A stretch of DNA of 64,000 nt, from positions 3,165,001-3,229,000 of the forward strand of contig CM062197.1 in NCBI GenBank assembly GCA_031216445.1, written 5' to 3'. The translations under genes and the position numbers were made by a program. A model generated the notes under the pieces. That model had not been told where the DNA came from. It did no database searches and saw nothing but the letters and a program-made list of their open reading frames with translations. Numbering within the stretch: the stretch's first letter is position 1; each line of letters starts with the position of its first letter. Below are positions 49,201 through 61,628 of the stretch, piece by piece. The stretch comes from Lateolabrax maculatus. Taxonomy: Eukaryota; Chordata; Actinopteri; Acropomatiformes; Lateolabracidae.

Positions 49201-49960
49201 TGGAGGGGAAAAAATAATCGAGTTGTAATAGAGAATAATAGAGTTTTCTGTCCCTGAAAACTAAAACTTTATGTTTATGTGTTTTGCTCTCAGTTGGACA
49301 GCTTAAGAAAACTCCCAGTAAAAGGTATGTTTGTGCTTCCTTTATACACGTTATACAAACATGGTTGATCGATGCTGATGAACTTGTGTATGATCCGTGT
49401 TTTGTTTTCCTACAGATCGGACAACAAAGCAGATTCAGCGGGGTCACAACCGCAGTCTGGAAAAGCTGTTTCTAATAGGGTTGGTGCAGCAATAAGCACA
49501 GCTCCACAGACTAAGGTCAGTAATTCTTTGCTACAGTCAACAGATACCTGCAGGTTTTTAGACACAAGATGCTTAAAGTTGATTTTATTTGAGGAGACGG
49601 TGAAAACACGTCCAAGACGGGAGAAACAAATCTATTCAGATTACAGCGTTCGAGGTTTGAGGCTCATGTTCACACAGCAGAAATAAACCGTCCCAACAGA
49701 ACGACGTTCCAGTCCGTCAATCTGGAGGATTTGCTGCTTTTCAAACTGATAATTTGTGTGATAATAAACCCAACATGTTCGGGTGTTGGGCTGTTGGTCG
49801 AACAAAAAAGCGATTCGATGAAAAGGCCCATCACACTTTTCTACTTTTTATCTAAATTTCACAAATTATCTAAAGAATCTTTTAATTTTGTTGAGAAAAC
49901 TTTTTGTTTATTAAATTAATTAAAGGTGGAAATGGGAAATTAAAAAAAAAAATTGCTAAA

Positions 49961-49994
<34 letters not shown>

Positions 49995-52900
49995 TGATGA
50001 TAAACAGAAGAAATAAAAGTACATTAAAAATAAAATGTATTAAAATGACAAATTTATATTTTGAAATGGCAATTTGAAAATGAACACAAACATAAATAAA
50101 CTGAAAAATAAGTTATCCCCTTTAATTAAATCATTAACATTTAAGCTTTTCTATTTTCCATTTCAGGATTTTAATTTAATTTCACAATATCAATTTGTCA
50201 TTTCAGAATCTAATTTTCCTTTTTGGTTTTATTTTTCTTTTAACATTGAATTAAGGCCTGATTATGCCAAATACTAAAATATAAAAATATTTAATGATCA
50301 TTTTATTCTTTACCCCCTCCCCTAGTTTTGTCAGTGTGAAGATGCAGCTTTTAGAACTTGGTTTGATGTAGTTCAGTGTTAATAATTGTTGTGTGTCGAC
50401 AGGTCTCGCAGGTTAAAACAGACAAGCAGAGAGGTGAGTTTGTTTGGATACCTGCAGACACACCTGACACCTGTGGCCCAGATTCAGATCCTGCTGGCTG
50501 TAGCTGAACACACACTGATTCATTTAAAGCTGCCCAGTGGAGTTTTCTTATAAACAAACAAAATGTCCTTTTTACAGTAAGTGTTACTCTCCGAAGGCCA
50601 ACAAATGTGTTGAATTCATTTGCTTTGGTACAAAACATTTGTAGAAACCTGCAAGGTGCAAAACTCCACTGTGAACCTTTTTTAAATGCACATACCAAAC
50701 TGTATGTTTTGTTAAAATATTTAGATATTTCTTGTTAATCTGTTTAGTTTTGTTTCATTACGACATTTTAAATATTTATGAATTTATTAAGCTGTTAAGC
50801 CCAGTGAAAGGTTTTGAAGCGCCCTTGAATTTGTAGAGTTACAAACTTAATCTCTAAAGTGATGAGTTGTTTGGTATTTTACAATACAAATATTTGATAT
50901 AATTAATATTTTGATCATCCATCAATTTTTTTTTAAACATTTACAATTTAGTTTTAGCCTGAGTCTCAATCCTGAGTTTTTTTCCTTTATTCTCTGTTTT
51001 TATATGATTGTAAATTGATTCTTTGGGGGATTTGAAGATGCCACCTTTGGCTTTGATCAGCCCTACTTGCACAAAGCGAGGAGGACATTGAGGTGCTGCT
51101 TTCAGTTCCTGCTGGTCCCCCTCAGTACATACACGACCTGTAGTCAGCTTACCGTCAGTAAAATATATAAAAACAGTATAAAAAAAATACATAATTTGAT
51201 ATGGAATGATAATGATAATACAGAATGCAAAACATTACAAAATATGTGAAACATGATTATTACAGTTCAGCGTATAAAACCCACCATCAGTGTGTATGGA
51301 TACCAGAAGGTTCTCCCTGCTGGAGTAAAGCCAGAAGAAGAACATCTGGTATCTGGTATCACGGGGGAGTCGCTTGACTCAATACTATATAAGGTGGGTC
51401 TGCACTGTCACCGTGCTACTCTGGGTCTGAGCACACGCTTGTGAATAAACCAGCCTCAGAATCGACTCGTGGCCTGATTGATTTCAACTTCATCAGATCC
51501 AAGATAAAAGAATGTCCCTTTCAATGACTTTCAAAAACATGGCTCATTTCCTCTCTTCTCCAGGGAAAAATGAAAAGACTGCACAGACAGAGACCAGTAC
51601 CAAAGACGTTAAACCATCAAAAAGGTTAGTGGAAGTACTCTTACTTATATCAACGGCTTATATAAATTATGTCTCATCCACTAGGACCCCAAACTTTCTG
51701 CCCCAGCTCACCATTGTTGTTTTAAAAGTGCAGTTATATCATTTGGTAGTAAACTTCATGATCTCTTGTAAAGGTGCAACAATGGACTATATTATCATAC
51801 AATAACAGCCTGACAATTGTAACTTTAGTTTAGAACGGTCTGTTATACTGATATAATCATATCATAAGGTCAGTAGGTAGATGTAGGTGTGTGTGGCTTT
51901 TTTTATTTGTTTCAGCCACATAAAGGAACTGTTCCTTTTAAGTGCCGAATGCTGTGAGAGAAATTAGTGCTATAGTCATCTGTTTCCAATGAGTCATACC
52001 TGTCTCTCAGTACACATAGATGTGTTTTATCTTTATAATATTACAATGATAAATTTATCATGAAACCAAATACAAGGAATCTCATTGTGAGGAAGAGCCT
52101 CCCTGCGTCAAGTGTGCTCTGGGAAAGTTCAAAATGTACCTAGATACGTGGGAGAACCGGAGTAGACGCAGCTGGTGGATGGAAGAAAGGTCAAATAACA
52201 CCTTGAGTGACTTCATGTGCTTTCTGCTGCCACAGTGAATCGTGTGTGTGTTATCTCTGAAGTATTATAAGAGCTGAAGCGAAACGGCCTCTCTTTAGTC
52301 ACATCTGTGCGATGCAGGGTGGCTGTTGCTCGCAGGCAATAAAAGATCCGTTGAGGACTGAATATTGTGTCATTAGGTATTTAATTACAAACTCGTCTGC
52401 ACTAGACAAGAAGTTATGTCAGTTTCCGTGACAAATGCTTTATTTCAAACTGCTGATTGAAAGAAATTCTCTGCTTCCAGTGACTTTTCTTCAAAGAATG
52501 GCAAAGGAATGGGAAGGGAGAGTCCAGCAGCGAAGAAGAAATCCAAGAACAGAAATGGTCCGTCTGAAAACGAGGTAATGCTGTGCTTAATACCAGTCAT
52601 GTAACGCAACTGCAAATTATTCACGTCGGGAGCTCTGCTTCTGTCATTTGTCCTGTAATAACTGTGGCATGTGTATCAGAAGAACAGTTTAATAGCACCT
52701 TAACAAAAGTTGTCCCAGTGTCATTAAATTAAATGTTTTTCTTCTTTTCAGAACCAGAAAGCGGACAATAGTAAAGCAGGTGTGTGTACAGTGTTGAGAT
52801 CCATGGTGCAGGACGCTCATGTCGCTCTGGTTGACCTCCGCAGCCGCAACGCAGAGCAGGCCTTCAGCCAGGCGCTGGCCTTACTGGAAACCAGCACGCC

Positions 52901-55900
52901 CAAGGTAATCCAAACCCTAATCACTGGCACACCAGTGCCAAAGCGCTTTACACTGTTGCACAACTTAAGGTTGATGCGAGCAGCTTCAGACAATTATCTG
53001 TGTGCAGAATTGTTCTGTATTGCCGAATAAAAACTTGACGCACATGACATTTTACAAAGTCCCCAAATGTAAATTGAGCTTTAAGAACTGCAGTCTGCAA
53101 ATGTGTGGTTCTTTCTCGAGACGGCGTATACTTGTAAATGAAACATCACTGGTTTATTTCCTGCTGGAAACCTTTTTTGTTGCAACTCTGTGCAGTCTCC
53201 ATATTTGATAATCGTTTAGTTTACTTAAGTAGAGTATCAAAGTTTGTATCAAAGTTTTAAGTTATTTTTTACTAGATTTGCAGTGAGCGTTTTCCTTTTG
53301 CCTTCTCAGGAGCTTGGACTTTCCACGCTGGATGTGCTGTTGTTGCTGTACGGCCGCGCTTCAGCCCTGACAGAAATCGGCCAGCCTGAGGTAACTCGTA
53401 AAAAAGTTATTTCTCCCTGCTGCTTTGATTGAGTTCTTGTCAAAGCTTGTTTCCCCGAAGTTTAATATTATATTTAATACAAATGTAATAATATGTATTA
53501 GGTGTCTGTGGAGTTCTGTAGAAAGTAGTTTGTTGCTTCAAGTCAAGTTGGTGTTACATGGACAGCAAACATTTGAGCATTTAAATTCTATTTAACTTTA
53601 TAAAAGAATCTCTAGTCATCACGTGTGGTTTCTTTGACAAACAGGAACTCGGAGAAGCACAAAGACTTCTGGAGAAGATCAAATCATTCGAGGAGAGGAC
53701 GTTTCAGTGTCTGGTTTACTATGCCATCGGGAGGGTGTATGTCCGAGAGAACAGGTACAGTAGCTTCTAGTGTTGCCAGCTTTGTGCCGCCGATTCACAC
53801 CTCGTTTTTCTGTTTCAAAATGCACAACGGATGCGTCTCTTCTTTTGAAACAGGTTTGCAGTTGCTCTGCAGCAGTTTTCAGATTCCCTGCAGATGGTCA
53901 AGAATCAAATAACTCCAGGTAAACTCACCTGGCCTTTAACAAAAGAGGTTGTCAGAGAAACACAGCCAGAATATTTCAAGGTATGTTGTCATTTTAAATA
54001 CATTTTTATTCATAAGGTTATTTAGTAACATGTGATTGTTTGAACATATGAGCACATACGGGGCCTTTTTTAAAGATTATTTACACCTGCTGTGATAATT
54101 AACTGAATGTAATCAGATTTTTAACACTTGTTTAGTAAAGTCAGATATCTAGTATTTACGCCCTTTACTACTCAAGGTGCAGCTTTATTGCCATTTTACA
54201 ACACAGGATTGCACAGTCAAACGCAGTTGTAACCCTCTCCACGCTACAGATATTTAAATTAGAATAGAATAAAAACAGTAAAGTCTGTAAAAGTAGCGTT
54301 AAGAAATAAAAAGGAAATTAAAATGGTTCTTTGACACCTAAATCATCACCTGTGTGTAATCAAGTGAGGGCTGGGTGATATCGAATTAATTTGATAAGTT
54401 GCATTTTTTGTTGCACAATGTGAAACGATGTTATTTCAAAGTTCACAAAAAGGATTATAAGTCAAAAAGCAACAGAGATGATAGCCGGCTACATGAGCTC
54501 TGTTGAGTCACCACAGTCTAGAAACTGCAATATAAATAGTTAAGTTATATAAGTTATATATAAGAGTATTTGCTATATGAGTGTGTGAGAATATCAGTCC
54601 CAGGGGTTTGAATACATGTTTTATATGTTTAAACCTATTTATCCATCTGAATGAAATCAAAACAAACCATTTCACTTCATATCTTATTATATTTGGCTTA
54701 TCTTGTGTTTTTCTCCTTTCAGGACATTCTTGAGAGTGCTATAGAGTCGTGCAAATTTCCTCCTAGTCCTGATGCCGTTTGTCGCCTCGAGAAATGCCAC
54801 AGCCATTTGAAAGCTGAAATCTACTTCACCGACCCAGATTTTAAGGTAAATGGCAGCTGTGAAACGCAGCCGGTCGGAGCAGGGATTTGGAAGTCAAACA
54901 TCAAAAGCACTGATGAATTTTAAACATATTTGTCCCTCTTTTATGTAGGGCTTCATCCAAATATGCTGCTGTCAGCGCTGCATCATCGAATACCACATCA
55001 CCTGTTGGAAGGCCCTCAAAACATCAACTTTCTGTGAAAAGAACGAAAAGGTACCTTTAGATTTATCATGAAGTTCACATTTCTAGAGCAGAGCCAGGCT
55101 TCCAGTCTAAGTTCTTTATGCATCATTGTTGTGTTGCAGGATTTCCTGCAGGAGGCATGTTTGACTCCAGACTGTGTCGGACAAATCTGTAGTATCAAAA
55201 TCATTGGTCCAACAGGCCTGATGAAATGTAAGGTAAGATCATTCTCCACAGGTGACGCGAGCTCGTAGACTCACTGTGCGCGTGAATCACACGATTTGTG
55301 GTATTTGACTCGAGTCCTTTCTCTCTTCAGTTCGAAGCTGCCATCTCCAAACCGCAGACTCCACACAAGCCCAAAGTGAATCAGAAATGTACAAGGTGAG
55401 GCTGCAGTCCTGTACCAATACCTTTTGGAAAAGGTTGCTTACTGGGGAAGTGGAATCACTATAAGATGCCTCAAAAATGCTTAAATATTGATTCCAGAGT
55501 CATTATGAATCAGAATAAGATTTATAGCCAAGTAGGTTTTCACTTACAATTTACAATTTTTCTTAATATTGAATATTGGTGCATTTTTTTAAACAATATA
55601 CATAAAAAGACTAAAATATATAAATATAAGAAAGAGAAGCGAGTACTGCAGGTCAACAAGTAAGTGTAAAATGGAAAAATGTACAGTGAAATAAGAATAT
55701 GTGAAGTGAAATGAAAACAGTTGTACAGATTTGACCAGATGTACAAAAGTTTCAGTCGGTACCTTTTTGTCGGTACTTAATTCTCTCTGTTGGTTTCATT
55801 TTAAGGTTTCAGACGTATAAAAAAAAATCTCAAATACTGTTATTGCACTAAATTGTTTTTTTTCGGAGCCAGCCAGTGGCCAACTTTCTCACCCAGATGC

Positions 55901-58900
55901 TCTCCGGTACCCAAATGTGGCACCGATTGATTTAATGTGAATCTGTACTTGGTGGTACAAACGTAATTTGGTCATTACCTTTTTAAAAGAACAGAGTTCG
56001 GTACCCGAACCTACTCGCAGATAAGCCTTAGGTTTAGTGGCAATACACACTTGAGCTTCTCGAAATAATACATTACTACATACATTACATTACTTTCTCC
56101 CTTTGTTTTTTTCCAGTCTGAAGAAGTTAAAATCAAAGGAAGATCACAGACTCAAGAGGAAACAACATAAGCAGTCATTTCAAGAAAAGCAGGCGATCAA
56201 CGATGAGATTCTGCAGCAGAAAGACGACTCAGCAGCCCAGAGTCAACAGAAAGGTACCGCTGCCAACATGTTCAGAGGAGTTTTTCTAATTGTGGAGCTC
56301 AGTCTTGTTGATTTTAATATATTGTTGTACTCTTGGTGATATTGCAGGATTCAGAGATCTGGTGTCTCTCCTGGTTCCACCTTTATCTAAACTTTGTAAG
56401 GTTTTGTAAAAACTGATCAACATAACTTAAATCCACATTAGATCCTGACCAGCAGAGGATTAGGAATATATATATTGGCTGATTTTAGTCATTAAACATA
56501 AACAAATAACAAACATTTATGATAAGGATCCCTTGAATTCGGATATTAAAGAATTTTGATCAATTAATGTACAGATGGAAAATTTTACAGTCAAAAGAAT
56601 TTGATAAAAAATATACTTTTGTTATTTCTTTGCTGCAGTTTCCAAACCAAAATGTAAAAATCTGAAGTCAACAATTAATATCAGCAATGTCGACAAGTCT
56701 GAACCTTTTAACTAGCAGGACATGTTATTAATCTTAAATTTAAGCGTTTTCTTCCTCTTTCTTTACATCTTAACTTACTCTAGCTGGCACGTTTCTTTCC
56801 CCAACTCAGATTTTGACACTTGCATGCAGCGGTTTCTTCAGCTCAGCTTATTAGTGCTGCAGGTTAACTTTGCTTCAGCCAAACAAGTCACTTTTCTGTC
56901 ATGTCCCCACCGTGTCGTCAGCCTGGCTGCTGTACAGGGATCGAGTTCTCCTGCAGATCAGTCAGAACATGGAGCTGCTGAGGGAGGAGAAGGGCCTCCA
57001 CGTGTCGGCCCTGACCGGCAGTCTGAAGCCCTGGCTGGAGCTGGACTCGTCGAGGGGGAACCCGCTGGCTGGGAGGTTACTGAACTGGCAGCAGGAGCCT
57101 CTGGAGACTCTCGGTCCGGCCGTTGAGCTGCTACTGGAGAGGAAGAACCGGGTTTGGGCTCGTGTCCTTATTGAAGTGCTCAGCAGCTGTTTGGATATAA
57201 ATCCTAAACTCAACAACTGGGCGTGCCAGCTCAACAACGCAGGTCAGCATTTATCATGTTGCTCTTAAAGATGAACATAAACTCTCAAGTTTAGTTAAGT
57301 CAGAATATATCAGAATATTACATATGGGTCTTATTGAGCTGACGGGAAGTGACACAAACTTAGAAAGAAGAGGGTTTATACAGAAGTCATGTAAAAAAAT
57401 AAAGGTTGTTGAAGTCTGACCGACTACTTGCTGCTTTCTTCAGGTCTGAAAGCTGCCAAAACCTTCATCGAGCGCTACGCGGGACACCTGGAGGAGCTGG
57501 ATTTAGCGTTTTTGCTCAACTTTGGCCCCTTGCAGGAGGTGATTATAGAGAAGCTCGGTACTAGGCCGGAGCTTTTTTCAAGCATTGGCTTGACTGTGAC
57601 TGAATACCTAAAACAGGCCCCACCACATGACATGAGACTCTTTATCTGGACTCTGGAGGAGCATAGGGACGAGTATGTCTCCTGCCACTCTTTACTGGAT
57701 GAATATTTTGATATGATGGGTACGTATATTTAACTTTAGGTTTCACTTGTTGCTGGTTTTTGCTCATACGCCAGGATTTGACTTCCAGTTCTTTGTTTTT
57801 CAGATGGACATTGTTCAGTCTTAAAAAAGTCTGATAAAAATCAAAATGTAAGTCTTTCTGAACCTTTTTTAAGCGTTTTTTTTTTTTTTTTTTTTTCCTG
57901 AGTTCATTATAAACTGGATTGAAGTTGCCGCCTACACTAAACTTAAAGGATAGTTGGACATTTTGGGACATATGCTTACTTGCTTTCTTGCAGCAATATC
58001 TTGAATGAATTATATTTGAATCGGTTAATGCATTCATCAATTTTCTGCCACTTTTCTGGGTCCAGGTCACGTTTTTACCAGGAGTTCTGCTACAACTGAG
58101 AAGTACTAAAAAAATGTGATATAAATATCAAAAATTCTTTTACCTGATAAATAATTGTTGGCCTTATTTTGCTTTCCAGTATGAATGTCAAAAATAAATT
58201 AAATTGCGTTTTATGTGGAATTAGTTTCTGGGGAACACTGATGTCCAATGATAACAACATTTGCGTACAAGCACCTTCAAACTAATTAACACGTTATGTC
58301 CTGTTTAATCTGTTCAAAAACAAAACGGTTAAAACGGCAGAATTAGTCTGGCACTCCTGTAACCTCCTGTAAAACCACAACTTCACTGCTGTGAGTGCAC
58401 TTATTTCTCAAAATGTCCAACTTATTTCCCTTTAATGTGGTTTAACCTTGTGGATCCGCCAGATCCCTTTTTAATATTAAACAGAGCTTGAGTTTCGTTC
58501 TTGAGTTAGATCTCAATTTATTTTGATTTCAGAATTCTCCTATGAAGAGTCGAGGCCGGAAAAAGAAACAGAAAGAACCAATGGTGAGAAGGAGTTTTTC
58601 TGGTGGCTTGTAGAGAGAATATGGCCGGGTAGCATCGCTCTGAAGTGTTTTCCTCTCGTCTTCCTCTCAGGGTGTAATTGTTTGGTCTGGGGTGAGAGGT
58701 GTAACTGCAAGAGATGAATGGGACCAAGACTTTTTTGAGGACGACTCTTTGTAAGTTGCATCCGCCGCATGAACACGCAGTATCGTCCTGTAACTTTAAC
58801 GGTTTATTACAACTGTTTATAACGTTGACATTTCGTGTCCACAGATCATTCCTTCACCCTGGTGATCCGTTCAGTGTACCGAGTCGCCTTCGAGAGCAAG

Positions 58901-61592
58901 TGGCTGATTTTGAGGGCCAGTACAACCGCACCAGACATAGAAGTCACTATAAACAGATTTTGGACAACAACCCCGACCCAACAAAAGAGAGTTTGTATGA
59001 GTAAGTTTGCTCAAGTGGAAGGTTAATGAAACACTAAAGTTTTCTCAAACATGTGCACCAAACCATATTTGGTCATATGTTTGTTTTTCACTTAATGTTA
59101 TAAATACTGACTCATCGTCACTTCTGTAGCACTTCTTTGGAAACTCTGTTGAGCACTGTATTGAGTAAGAGACAAATGCAGAATCAAAACTACACAGGAT
59201 ACACAGTATATAACCACACAGGATATAACATTTTTATCACACCATGTAAACAGCTTAGTATGAACATTGTGTTTTTTGGAATAAGGGCCAAAGCAGGAAC
59301 ATTTTGTGCATGTAAACATGGTCATTGAAGGGTATTGGATATTAAATTAACACCTGATCCCCACTCCTGCCTTCATGTATGTTGACGTGAATATCTGGAC
59401 GTCTCTCTCCTACTGCAGCTACTTTGCTCAGATCTTGGAGGAGCACGGTCCCCTGGTTGCTGAGGACCCTCTTCTGGTGGGTGAACTGGAAAATTTCCCT
59501 TCCGTGGCTCAGCTGAAGATCCAAGAGGCAGGCGGCTTCGCACCTTTCCTCCTGGAGTCCCTTCGCTTCATAAAGTTCGGGAGGTGTATTGGCCTGGCGA
59601 AGCACGCCGTTTCCCTGCAGCAGGCTGGACACGGACCCAGTCTGGACGAGCTGGACGACCTGAATGAGCTGGACGAGCTGGATGTTATAGAGGATCCTGA
59701 CACAAACTCTGTATTGCCTGATTATCACGTGGGTCACGACCCTGCTTTCACGAGCTATCTGGACGGTTATTCATCTGCACAGACTGAAGTCTATCCCCAC
59801 CCTCCTTATGTATTTGGCTCCCTCCCTCCTCTTCAGTTTGGCCAATCAGCTAGAGGAGTTACTATGCCAGGGGATGATCCCTTTTCCCTTTGGACAAACG
59901 GTGACTGTCAAGAGCAAGCCACTTACTTTTTACCTAATGACTACGGGGAGCTGGATCTATATTCCAGCGAGGTTCAATATGAAGTTTGGGAAACTGATCC
60001 ATCATCAGGCGGCGTCGCTTCCGTGACAACTGAGGAAAGCTTTTGGAAGAAAGATGCATCAGTTCAGGTTAATACCAACATTACACCGGCCTTTTAAACA
60101 AACTACATGCAATATGTGAATACATAAACCGATTTTGAATTGTGTTAGTTTGAAATGCTATTCTTTTTTTTTTTGCGTCCTCTTAGACATGTCAGGAGAC
60201 CATGAGGAGTGTATCGGTGAATACGGAGCTTCATGAGCGTTTTGAAAGCTGCCAGGTGAGTTACATTTACCTTCTCGGATTATCTGTTTAAGTACCGACT
60301 GATACTGAGTTAGATATTTAGGAGATGGAAAACAACAACTTTGATACAGATCTATTAGAACACCGTGGTCATCGAGTGGGACATTTACAGTTTAAAAAAT
60401 CAACCTGTCAGTGCTTTCTGGTGGACAAAGGATGTTATGGTGACCTTTTAGTGCAGAAACACAAAGTTGAAATCTCACAAAGGAGTTTTTAACGCTTGGC
60501 TGAGGTGTAAAAGTCAGTGTATCCATACAAACAAAATGCGACAAAGTGCAAATGGAAACAGATTGGGTGAATAAATCATGAAAGGAGCTGAACAATGGTG
60601 TGAAACCCAGTGATGAGGAGACTGTAACGCTCCTGGCTTGCTATGTGCACTGATTCGGAGGTAACTTTGCTGTTTTGCCGCTAATATCGTGCAAGACTTT
60701 TGTTGTGAGCCAGCTAGTTAATGTTAGTTTGGCTTTCTTTGCCTTGTTTAGCAGACATGGAACATTTGCAGAGTTACGGCAGGTAAATCTGTTTCTTTGA
60801 GCTCTGTGTGACGGGAACTTCAACTGAGTAGACGCTCCCTCACTGTGGCTCAGGACACATTCACGTTCACACTGCTGGAAGAATGTGGACACAAGCGTCC
60901 CAGACCGAATGTTCACACCTGTACCTGAACTACAGATCACCCAGGACGGACGATAATGCAGGTCTGAACAGGGCCTCACCGTTGTTTTATTCCTTGTTTA
61001 TTCTTCCAGGGTGACCTCAACAAAAAGCAAAAGGCCAACGACAAGCTGCAGCAGCAGATAAAGGAAATGGCGAATGGCTGTGACCAAGTCAACCTAAGAC
61101 ACAAAGAAGAAGTCGCCTTCCTCGAGGAAGACCTGCAGAAGATCACTGTCAATATACAAGTAGGTCCATAACCAGTTATAATTAGAGTGAGCTCTACGAC
61201 GGCGAGTCTGCGACGTGGTTTTGTCCTAAATGTGAAGGAATTTTCCTTCTTGCATGTTAAACTTCCCTCCTGTGGGTTTAAAGTCAGTTAAGACAGAGCG
61301 TCGCAGGTCAGGTCAGCTGTCTCACTCTGTGCCTGATAAGGCCGAGTTGGCTCCGGCATCTGGGAGACGAAGGTCAGCTACAAATCTTCTGTATTTGGGT
61401 TTAGACTCAACAGGCTGGTGCCAAGTTAGGAGGCGCTGGATAAGAGAGACTGTGCTGTTGTTAGGACAGCAAAGGTCGACGTATTTCCTTGTCTAGATCT
61501 ACATCCAATCAAATCCTCACACATGCCAGGCGGAGTTAGAAATATCCCTATTTGGATGTAGCGAAACTGGGTAGCAGCAAGCTGTGTTTCAC

Positions 61593-61628
<36 letters not shown>

